Source: Myrica gale (taxonomy: Eukaryota > Streptophyta > Magnoliopsida > Fagales > Myricaceae). Taken from it: 64,000 bases of DNA. A model generated the notes under the pieces. It did no database searches and was not told where the DNA came from. It saw nothing but the letters and a program-made list of their open reading frames with translations. This document shows positions 33,046-44,600 of this stretch, piece after piece. Positions within the stretch are counted from its first letter, which is position 1; each line of letters opens with the position of its first letter. Location of the stretch: assembly GCA_963930655.1 (NCBI GenBank), contig OZ005604.1, positions 11,976,001 through 12,040,000 of the forward strand, given 5' to 3'. The position numbers were made by a program, and so were the translations under genes.

Positions 33046-36000
33046 TGTCACGCCCCGAACGCTAGCTAAACGAGGCTAATGACAGCCGCGAGCATTCTCA
33101 ACAAGGAACGCTTAAGCGTACTCACTAAACTTCTTGCAGCGGAATATCATAACGCCTCAATATTTAAAAGAAGCCTTAGTCTCTAGCTCTTAACATATAT
33201 ACGAACATTAGAACATGATTCCCACCGTTAACTTAAAGTAGTAATAACATGGTCTCGCAATATCAACTAGTTGAAAACCTTAACCTACTAAGCCGAATAA
33301 CCCATGACCACCACACCACGGAGGCTCATGCTGGCTCTTACAAAAATTATCTAAACCATTACTAAAGTAAGCAAAAAGGAAGAGACATTTTCGCCAATCC
33401 TTCTCCTAGGGTTCAAGGTCCCCCTTCTTAAGATTCCTCCCCTGAAACATTATCTGGAATGATACAATTTAAAACTGTGAGTCGAAAGACTCAGTAAGAA
33501 GTCAAAGCACATGGATTTGAAATCATGGTTTGGAAGCATGAACTTGAAACCGAAAGCATGCACTTGAACTTAAATTCATACGCATGTGGACATAAAGTAA
33601 TTCATGTATGATCATTAATTGTAATGCACATGTACGCTTCATGTTTACATATGCACATGCACTTTCTCTCGAAACCGACACTTATTCTTGTAACTTTTAC
33701 TTTTGGAAAATCATTCCAATTATTAACTGATGGGCTACTTGCCCGCTATTTACCCCTGACATCAGGGTTGTGCGTTCCCGTTGGAACCGTCCCCTATTTC
33801 CCTTGGGGACCCTACATATGGTCGAGCTAGCACACCTTCTCGCATTCGTCCTTCAGTGGCTAGACACGATCCTCGGAGGTTCACACCTTCTTGCAAGCAT
33901 CCTTCAGTGTGATTTCACAACCTCCTGGGCTACCCATCCTTCTTGCAAGCATCCTTCGGTATGGGTGCCCTAGGTGACATCCACCCTTCACGTAAACGTC
34001 CTTCAGTATGGATGCACCTTCTTAACTTGGTACGGTACCGACCGACTTGGGTTCACTAACTTACTTGTCATAAAGTAGCATAAAAATGGTACTTTCATTT
34101 GCATAAAATTTCTCCTTTCACATGAGAAAAATGAATGCAAATGATCATGATGTATTCATGTCGTGCTTGATGATGAGTAATCAACTTATCATAAAATGTT
34201 TCTCATACTTTCCTTTGCACAAAACTTTCTTTTTCTTTAAGAAAATCATGCAAATGCTCATGATGTGTCATGCTTGATGACAAATATCTCATAAAACTTT
34301 CTTGATCTCATAAAACTTTCATGTTTTCATTTGCACATAAAATTCTTTCATGCTTTCATGCAAATACGTATACTATGTCATGCTTGCTGAGAAATAACTT
34401 GTCATGCTTGGTTATAAACATGTTATGCTTGTTCATAAAAACATATTGCGTATCATTCCAGTTTTCATAACAAGTAAGTTTTCACTTACTATTTTCACTT
34501 ACCTCTGTTCCCTTGAGCGCTTGACTGCACTTTGCCTACAATTGGGTCATACTTGAGTTATTCAAGGATTCACTAGACGTATGGAATAAACACTCAATAG
34601 CTCATACTTCGTCATACAAAAATATCAATAGTCTTGACCTCTAGTTGGTCATCTTACACCACAAGGCATTTTCTTAAGTGAAAAACCTAGTATGGTCTCC
34701 TAATAGGTCAATGGGAAACTTAGAAACTTAGGAAAAATTTTGTGAAATCCAAAGAAGCCGCTCGAGCGCCGGTCGAGCGCTGGTCGAGCGCTAAGCCTCT
34801 GTATAAAAATGTTAAGGGGTGCTCGAGCGCTGGTCGAGCGTCAGTCGAGCGCTAAGCCTCTGTAAAATTGTTCGAAGGACGCTCGAGCGCTGGTCGAGCG
34901 TCGGTCGAGCGTGAACTTACTGCACTAAAAATTCTTGAAGGGTGCTCGAGCGCCTGTCGAGCACCAGTCCATATTTCAGACACCAAACACAAATAATACA
35001 TCCAGCACACACGAAATTTTGCCCCAAATGCTCTCCTCATATAACCTCATTTCCAGACTTCTATTTTACACATACAACTCAAAACTTCCAACCAAAACCA
35101 TGATCTCATCCTACAACCAAAAGCCATTGCATCTATTCCACTTCTTTTGATCCTATTATCAAACACCTAGTATGCAAGTTGGTTTTTCCTTTGTATATAA
35201 ATCTCCAGATCTGGCCACATCTCCATGGTTTCCTATACAACCCATACTACTCTTTAAAGCTTGCTAGATCTACACTATCTTTAAGAAAACATGTATAGAT
35301 CTACATCATACTCTCATGAACACAAGGAGAAACAACCTAGACAACTACCATCACCACAACAACCAACCATTAAAAAATGAAAACAAGAAGAGAGTGAGAG
35401 AGAGATGGCTTGGCCGGCCAACTACTCGTCTTTTCTCTCTTCTCCTTCTTTCTTCTTCTTTCTTTCTTCTTCTTCCTCTTCTTCTTCTTCTTCTCCTTCT
35501 TCTTCTTCTCCTTCTTCGGTGGGTGCTAGGGCATTTGATTTTGGGGGGGGAGGGGGAGAAGCTTATACGGGAAGGGGGTTGGGGGAAAAGGAAAAAGGCA
35601 AAAATGCCCTTTTCCCCCCTAACTTCCCTTTTTAACCCTCAACTTTCCCCCTACTTCCTTTTTCGCCCCTAAAGAACACCTATTTTACTTTCCTGCCACC
35701 CCACAATTCTAACCTTAATATATCTCCTCATTTCTTGATCCAAGGGTCCACATATTGTCACACATAAATCAAAATCAAAGCCTATATAAATTCCTCCAAT
35801 TATTGTAACTCAAGGACATATTCAATTAATACAACACTTCAAGCTAATAAATCTCAACTGCTCAATTTAACAAGGACACAATCAATATATCAATTAAACT
35901 TCTAGCTTAAAACTCATAAAATGCTAGGAAGAAATTCCATCTAGACAAATCTTAGATAAATAAAATCATTCATACATTTCTCCATAATACACCTTAATTA

Positions 36001-36063
36001 AAGTAATACATACTTAAAAGCTCATAAGCAATAAATTGATAGACTTAAATTCGGGGTCTCACA
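33046..36063 (-). repeat. Tekay/Del-like 3' LTR, copy A3 (3.0 kb)
   Basis: The minus strand starts TGTGAGACCCCGAATTTAAG at 36063 and ends CGGGGCGTGACA at 33046. A polypurine tract and the tail of the interior lie at 36064-36255, so this is the 3' LTR. It includes the CTCGAG minisatellite (34752-34970) and a long pyrimidine-rich tract (35430-35520). Confidence 0.85.
34752..34970. repeat. GC-rich CTCGAG minisatellite in LTR A3
   Basis: Four blocks of GCTCGAGCGCYGGTCGAGCG type are separated by AT-rich linkers, the same layout as 24845-25080. Confidence 0.8.
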
Positions 36064-36255
36064 TCCTCCCCTCCTTACAGAAATTTCGTCCTCGGAATTC
36101 GATCTCCCTTACCAGAAATTCTGTCCTGGTGGTGGAGGTCTAGGTCCGTACGGGTGTGGGCGAACACTCGAACTAGCCCCACTACTAACATCATCATAAA
36201 TAACATGGTCAGGGGAGTTACTACCCGTCCAAGAGTGGGACATGGTTCCGTATGT
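36064..36255 (-). mobile_element. 3' end of the interior of Tekay-A element A3
   Basis: The minus strand reads CCGAGGACGAAATTTCTGTA then AGGAGGGGAGGA (polypurine tract) and the LTR start. This is the well-known 3' end of Tekay/Del chromovirus interiors. The short frame at 36109-36294 (ending HPYGPRPPPPGQNFW) runs through it. The rest of the element is missing. Confidence 0.75.
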
Positions 36256-37258
36256 CCTAGATATGTCCTTAGCAGCTTCCTTGAAACAGTTCATTTTTGT
36301 TCATCACTCTTGAGTGAAGGTTTATAACCACTCAAGTACATGGCTAGCTAGAGCTCTGGCCACATCTATGCTTTAACTTCAATAGGATAATAATTAGTTT
36401 ATGTTGTTCTTGAAACTCCTTAGATCATTATAAAGTCTAACTAGTAAGGTCTCAATGTGAGACTTGACCCTTATAGAACTCATCTATTATTCATTTTGTG
36501 CCCCCACTTTATGTGATATTCAAGGTATCACAATGACAACTTCTCCATTATACCCTCATGAGATCCTACTGACCTGTTGAACTCAACTGGTTGGATTTCA
36601 TGACCATGGCCATAGCAGCATGAAGAAATTGTTTTGCACGGATCAATATGAGTCAACTAAAAATTCATGTCGTCAAAAATTTAATGGTGCACACTACCAT
36701 TTGCTAATGATTTTGGATTAGGATCATCTTAAAATAACTGCTTGAATTGGATAGTCTATTTGACAGAGAGATAGATACAACGTGTGGCCAATAATATTTA
36801 ATGATTCTCGTACATATAATTGTCTTGCAGTGTGGGCCTTAAAGCATTCAATATATGTTTTGTCTTTCTCTCTTAGAATTAAAACCATCCATACAACAAA
36901 TTAGTGAGGATGGATGATACGCTAAAATGTTTGGGTTTTGACTAAGGTTGTGTTTGTTAAAAAAATTTTACAAAATTTTTCACCAACTCACAATAAAATA
37001 CTACAATATAATCTCTCTCTCCTATCAAATCATAACTTTTCACTAAAAAAATATAAAAAATTACATCTCTCTTCACTTTTTCACTAAACTCAATACCATC
37101 ACTAAACACAATACCAAAAATTTTACAACACAAACATACCCTAAATGTTCAAGCACCTCCTTAAATGAGCCCGATCGAGAACCTGAGGTCATTTCGAAGA
37201 AAAAAAATGTAAAATAATGTAAGTTCAGGGAAAACATTGGTCATCTAAAGAACCCATT
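36256..37258. repeat. Host 1003-bp direct repeat, copy 2
   Basis: Second copy of 32043-33045. It continues past the point where copy 1 is cut by the LTR ('aacccatt' then gcaaggcc), so it represents the unoccupied right flank. Its MITE is at 36946-37141. Confidence 0.9.
36946..37141. mobile_element. Tourist-like MITE, copy 2 (inside the duplicated unit)
   Basis: Same insertion as 32733-32928, carried along by the 1-kb duplication; TAA on both sides. Confidence 0.75.
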
Positions 37259-38611
37259 GCAAGGCCAAAATGCGTAAATGAGTTTCAAACCAGTACAACC
37301 TTTGATTCAAACATATTTCCGCCAGTACAAACAACCTTTTCGGAAATATATTAACAATACCCATTTGAATTTTGAACTTCTTAAGAGAAAATAGGATTAG
37401 CTGAATGTTTCTCACAAATTGCTAACAAACAACATATATATTATTCTTGTGAGAGTAAAGCTTGCATTTGGGCCTAGTAGATGGGTTGGAAGTTGGAACT
37501 AATTAGTAACTTAGACGCACTACAAGACCTTAACGCCATATGTAAATCCCGAAAGGTTGGATGGATAGCTTACAGATGAAACTATCATTTAAGTCACCGA
37601 TTTTATCTTCGTAGAGAATAAAACTCAAGATCGAGCGCCTAACTACACAATTTCAAAAGCGCCTTAACCATTGAAGGAACTTGGGGTGGGTTAACTGTCT
37701 TATTTTTCTTAAAGGCTTATTTAAAAAAAAAAACAGAAGAAAGGGGCAATCATTATATGCATGGTGTTTTATTTTCTTAGACTCTGAATGATGTTTTTCA
37801 TTAAATTAGTGAAAGTTATGAACACTGTTAATAGAAAATAAAAAACTCCATCAAAATCCATCTGACGAATTCATGAAAAAAATCCATAACAACAAATATA
37901 GAAAATTTCATTTTTGCCAAAAGAAAAAAAAAATCGCATTATAGAATAGATGAAAAATCTTATGAACTTTACCTTTTCCAATATATGCTTGTGAACATGA
38001 AAGTTATAAGATACATATTTTTTCTGGTATTAGCAAAACGAATCATACAAATTGCGAGATACCAAATACGACCAGGTGCATTAATTCCTTTATTCCAAAA
38101 CATAAAGACGCAAGTCCCACCACTTCGGTCGGTCTTCCGGTCAGAGAAAAAGTAGCACCACTCGAGGCTCATAAAATAGGAGAGCCCACTACTCTGGCTC
38201 ACGCATAAAAAGGAAAGAGATTCAAAAGTTGTAAATTTTAGTTCAAAATTTTTTATTACAAAATTGATTATTTATAATTTAATTATATACAAAATAAACC
38301 TTTTAAAAATAACAAAATGAAGTTCGCTTAGAAGGAATTTGTAAAATTTGATAAAATTGTGAATATTTAAATGATGTTAAAGTTATATTATCATGCACAA
38401 AAATTGTTAAAAAATATTGATATTTATAAAAAAAATAATAAAATTTTATATTAAAATATATATATCTTGCCATATTTAATATATAAATATAAAAATAAGA
38501 TACAAATTCTTAAAAAAAAAAACACATCACCGAACATGACTTTAGACTATACCCCTCTCTCTCTCTCTCTCTCACTCTGCAAAGCTCCGAGAGTGAGGGC
38601 TTGGCACCCTA
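37259..38611. other. Upstream region of the PRS4-like gene
   Basis: Non-coding and very AT-rich at 38220-38520. It ends with a (CT)n tract at 38555-38573 about 40 bp upstream of the ATG, a common feature of plant core promoters and 5' UTRs. No other feature recognised. Confidence 0.5.
38555..38573 (+). repeat. (CT)n microsatellite upstream of the PRS4-like start
   Basis: An almost pure CT run about 40 bp before the ATG, in the likely 5' UTR or core promoter. Confidence 0.7.
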
Positions 38612-41600
38612 ATGACTAAGGCTGCGTTTGCGTCCTAAAATTTTACACACTCTAAAATTTTAATACAATAAAAAATTACAATATAATCTCTCTCTTCCCC
38701 ATCAAATCACTACTATTCACTACAAAAAATATAAAAATTTACCTCTCTCTTCACTTTTTCACTAAACTCAATACCTAAAATTTTACAACACAAACACACC
38801 CTAAGTCTCAGACGAAGAAGAAGCAAGTTCACCTCTTCTACTGCCCGGAGTGCGAGGACCTTGCCCGAAACGTTGCCGCTCAGTCCGACAGCATCACTCT
38901 CCAAACCATCAAATGGAGGTCATTTTAATTCTTTTCTGTTTTCCTTTGAAGCTACTTAATCGTATTACGTACAGTAAATTATCTTTACGTTTTTTAACTT
39001 TTTTTCTTCTTCTTCTTGTTACCGTACTTTATCTCGGTGTTCTGTCATAAAACTTGAGATGGCAGGGTTGTTTTTTTGTTTCTTCGTTGTTTTATGTTCG
39101 AGCTTAGCTATTCAACGAAATCAGAAAAAGAAAAGGCAATGCTGAACAATGACAAGACAGAAGGCCAAGCAGATAGTTTGCATTGTGTTTTACATTTTTC
39201 ATGTTTAGGTTCGACTCTGTTGTCCTTATTGTTAGAATTATGTGCCCTCGATAACCAAATTGATTAATTCGGTCCTAATATCTCATATGGAATATAGTAT
39301 GGTGGAAGGAATTAATTGTATGTAAAAGGGGCATATTTGCAATAATCTTAAATTCCAGGGGTCAATTACAATATGTTGATGGACTTGATTGTAATTAGTA
39401 GAAGCCCTAATTGTATTAGAAGAAGAGTTCTTCAATGTTATCCTACGGCTGGAATTTGAGATCCCTAAGGATCCTATGTCTCATGCTCTTTCTAGGGTTT
39501 TTCCAAGGCCTATAAATATAATTGTTATATTCAAGGGGTTGGCCATCAGAACCTATTAGGGAAATCCCAATAACGAAAGAGTGACATAAATCCCTTAGGA
39601 GGCAACACATCTGAGTTGCTATTCTGAATTGCTGGAGCTTTGGATTGGATCGTAAAGCGGCTTAAGGTTTGTAGATTCCTAAATTCCCGTGTCAGGTATG
39701 GAATCGAATCCGAAATTATAATCATAAATCCTGGATGATGTTTTGTTGAAAACATGTTGTTTGTTTATAGTTTAATTCTGCATATATAAACTATCAGTGG
39801 TATCGGAGCAGGTTCACATGATTGCAATTGTTGGATTATATGAACTTTGCTAAATTTTGATTGAGAATCAAAACCCTATAATTTTCTGTTACTATTCAAG
39901 TGAACAGTACATAATTTTATGTTTGATCGTATGAGACGTATCCACATATATTTATCTATATTCGAATATATGTGTTTGTGTTCAACTGTTCATGAGAATA
40001 AAAATATAAGAACCTTGATGTTTCTGCGCATTGTTCACCATGCAAATTTTTGTTGTAATGCTCATCATGAGGTGACCGGAGAAATCGGCCGGAGCCACGC
40101 CGGAGCCAGTGGCATGGCATCCCTTCCGGCGGTGGACGGCGTCAGCAGCCATGGTGGGCTGCGAACATCACATAACACCTGTGTAAGACACAGGTGTTAT
40201 GAGTTTTTGGTGGCCAGTCGCGCGCCTAAAGGGGCGCAGCGGCCACCGGAGATTAGCCGGCGCCAGACCGGCCAGTGGCTGGCCGGACGACGCCAGCCGT
40301 GAAGGCTGGCTAGTGGCCAGCCTTGCATTCCCCGTAAGGGGCAAGCGGCGCCCAGGGCATCTCAATGCCCTGGGTCAAATATTGGGCCAAACGGGTAGGG
40401 CACGTTTGCCCTACCCGGTTCAGTAGCCCAGCCCAAAAGTTGGGCTGGGTCGAATTTATATAAAAAAAAAAAAAAAAAAAGAAGGTAAAAGTGGGCTGCA
40501 CCACACAGGCTGGGCCTTCATGGGCCAGCCCATGCGGGGCTAGGGCCACGGGTTGGACCCGGGCCCGTAGCCCAGCCCAGGTCCGGGTTAGACCCGAACC
40601 ATGATAGGATCCGGTCCGGGTATGACCCGGACCGTTACTCATTACCGGCCGGGTTAGACCCGGACCGGTGGTCAATGGGTCAAATCGGTTTGACCCGTTG
40701 ACCGTTGACCCGGTTTGACCGAAATTAAAAAAAAAAAAATTGGAAATTTGTTTTTCAAATTTTTGGTGCTAAATATGATTAATTATAGTAATTTTTCCTA
40801 TGGTCTCTATTATCAATAAATAGGAGTTTTACTTGATTAAAATTGGTTGAAGCCAAAATGGATAAAACCGATTTTAATTTTGTAAAATTTTCTTGTTTAT
40901 CTCTTGGGAAGATAAGTGTCTACATCTTAGTGGGAATGTCTTCTAAAATAGTGACATAACTCACAAGTATTTGGAACACACTTAGATAATGGAATGCACA
41001 AACTAAATAAACGTTAGTGCTAAAATAGTACAAGACGTGTTTATTTAGGTAGACCAAAAGTAAATCGAGAATCACAAATATTTTTAAAATATTTTGCATA
41101 TGATGTAAATTTTGATGAATAGTAGCTATTCGCCTTTACAAGATGTGTACAATGAGTACCAAAATGGATTTGTTGTTGCATGTAAGGTAGAGGTTCTCGA
41201 TACCCGTTTAGAATATTATAAATATAAATGTTATATTTTCATTATTGTGATATATGTGATATATCTGTTTATTGTTCGGATGGGTGGTACCATTAGTTAT
41301 TCAAAAACCTGAATCTAATGGAATTATATATGTGAATGATTTTGCAGATTCAAAATGACTTTTAATCCTTTGGCTAGGATTCTGGATGACAATCGGTTGA
41401 CAGGACCGAATTATGTTGATTGGAAGAGAAATCTTATGATTGTTCTCTCAGCCGATAAGATCGGTTATGTTCTAACCTTTGAGACACCTGAGCTTGCCCT
41501 GGACAATGCCACTGAGGAAGAAAAGAAAGTCTTTAACAAGTGGCATGATGATGATAATATGGCAAAGTGTTATATTATGGCTTCAATCTCAAATGTTTTG

Positions 41601-44600
41601 CAGAAAGATTGTGAGGGCATAGCTACTGCTGCAGGCACTATGTTGCATCTCCAAGAAATGTTCGGAGAGCAGAGCAGATCTACTAGGCAGACTGCTATGA
41701 AGAATCTGATGTCCACCAAAATGGTGGAAGGGAGCCCAGTTCGGGATCATGTCTTGAAGATGATTTCTTTCATCAACGAACTGGATTTTTTGGGAGCTGA
41801 GATGGATAGTGACACAAAAGTTGATGTCATACTTTCATCTCTACCAGATTCTTTCAATCAGTTTGTCCTTAATTACAATATGAACAAGATGAGTGTGACA
41901 TTGTCAGAGCTGCTCAATATGTTGCAGTCAGCTCAAGATCTCATCAAGAAGGACAAACTTACTGTGATGGTCACAGAGAAATCTAATGCCTCTATGAATC
42001 TGAAACCCAAGTTTAAGAAATTCAAGAAAAATAATAAGGGGTTTCAGGCAGCAAAGAATGTTCAAGGTGGACAAGGAAACAAAGGAGGTGACAAGAACAA
42101 AGGCAAAGGAAATTGTTTCCATTGCGGCAAGCCCGGTCACTGGAAGAGAAATTGCCGAGTTTACTTAGCTTCTCTTAAAAAGGGCAAACCTTCTGAAGGT
42201 GTGTCTAATATGCTTGTAATTGAATTGAATTTAATGGATGGTCCATTTAATTCATGGTGTGTGGATTCTGGTTCTACATCTCACATATGCAATATGTTGC
42301 AGGGGTTCAAGGAGACCAGAAAGCTCCATGAAGGGGAGCTGATCCTTAAGATGGGGACGGGTGCAACTGTTGCAGCGACTGCCATCGGAGTGTTTAGTTT
42401 AGAATTATCGAATAATAGAATTTTGATTCTAGAAGATTGTCTTTATGTTCCAGAAGTACGTAGAAATTTGATTTCTGTTTCGAAACTTGTTTTATCTGGA
42501 TATTCGTTTCTTTTCAATTCAAAACTTATTATAAAGTTTCAAAATAAATTTGTTGCTTCTGGAATTATTTGTGATGGTCTTTATCTTTTAAATGTTGATA
42601 ATTCTTTGAATAATGTTGAGAATGATGATTCCAGTGTGTTATCCCTTAAAAGGAAGAGGGATGTTAATCCAACCTACTTGTGGCATCTAAGACTTGGTCA
42701 TGCCAATATTGATAGGATCAATAGATTGGTAAGGGATGGGCCATTGCAATTTCTAAAAATTGAGCCCTATCCAATCTGTGAGCCCTGCTTGCAAGGAAAG
42801 ATGACCAAAAGTCCTTTTACAGGAAAAGGAATAAGAGCCACAGAAGTATTAGGATTGATACATACTGATGTTTGTGGTCCCTTCAACCACATGGCAAGAG
42901 GAGGTTTCTCTTATTTCATTACTTTTATTGATGATTATTCCAGGTATGGTTATCTATACCTGATGAAGCATAAATCGGAATCTTTTGAAAAGTTCAAGGA
43001 ATTCCACAATGAAGTTGAGAAACAGATTGGAAAGTCCATTAAAATGATTAGCTCCGATCGGGGAGGCGAATACCTCTTGGATGATTTTAAAGATTATCTT
43101 AAAGATAATGGAATCATATCTCAACTCACACCACCAGGCACACCACAACATAATGGTGTTGCAGAGAGAAGGAATAGAACCCTATTGGATATGGTTCGTT
43201 CCATGATGAGCATATCTGAGTTGCCCATATCATTTTGGGGACATGCTTTGGAGACCGCTGTTTACTTGTTAAACAGGATCCCTACAAAATCAGTTCCTAA
43301 TACCCCATATGAGTTATGGACTGGCAAGAAGCCAAGTCTTGTCATTTTAAGATATGGGGTTGTCCAGCTCATGTTAAAAGGTTTAATGTGGATAAACTGG
43401 GATCAAGGACTGATAGATGCCTATTTGTAGGCTATCCCAAAATGACTACTGGTTTCTACTTTTATAATCCTAATGAAAACAAAGTGTTTGTTAGCAGAAA
43501 TGCTACTTTTCTTGAAGAGGATTATAGTTTGAATGAAACCGAGAGTAGAGTTGCTCTTGATGAGCAAAGAGATAGTACAGTGACTGTGCAGAACGAGAAA
43601 AATGAGGATCAAATGGTTGCTCCCATTGATCAAAGTGAACCTGTTGAGACACAGGAGCCTCGTCGTAGTAAAAGGATTATAAGACCTCCAGTAAAATTCA
43701 ATTTGTTAAATGAGATTTACCAAATGGAATCTGAGGGACTGGAGATTGATCCTTGTGGTTATACAGAGGCTGTTAATGACAAAGATGCTAAGCATTGGCA
43801 TGTGGCCATGGAATCAGAGATGGACTCCATGTTTTCCAACAAGGTATGGACCTTGGTAGACAAACCAGAAGGCATTAAGCCTATAGGTTGCAAATGGGTC
43901 TACAAAAGGAAACTTGGACCAACATGAAAGGTAGAGACCTTTAAAGCTAGGCTGGTGGCAAAAGGGTATACTCAAAAGGCTGGTATTGATTATGAGGAAA
44001 CCTTTTCACCTGTAGTCATGCTAAAGTCCATAAGGATTCTATTAGCGATTGCGGCATACTATGATTATGAGATATGGCAGATGGATGTGAAAACCGCATT
44101 TTTGAATGGGTATATCCATGAAGAAATTTATATGGACCAGCCAGAAGGTTTCATATCTCGGGAAAATGAATCGAAAGTATGCAAATTGGAGAAATCCATT
44201 TATGGCCTAAAACAAGAATCACGTTGTTGGAACATCCGTTTTGACGAGTCAATCAAAATGTTTGGTTTCTCACAAAACATGGATAAACCTTGTGTCTACA
44301 AGAAGGTTAGTGGGAGTGCTATTACTTTTTTGGTTCTTTATGTAGATGACATACTACTCATTGGGAATGATGTAGGGGCTTTGTCATCTGTGAAAATGTG
44401 GTTGTCTAACCAATTTTCAATGAAGGACCTTGGGGAAGCATCCTACATACTCGGGATCAAAGTGTTTAGAGACCGAAAGAAAAGATTATTGGGTCTTTCA
44501 CAGGTCAATTATATTGACAGGATATTGGCTAGATTTAGCATGGTAAATTCCAAGAAAGGGTTTCTACCCTTTAGACATGGAATTCATCTCTCTAAGCAAA

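Noticed and set aside
35316-35672. Ser/Leu-rich frames of 76-118 codons
   Set aside because: Come from a long cttctt tract in LTR A3; low complexity.
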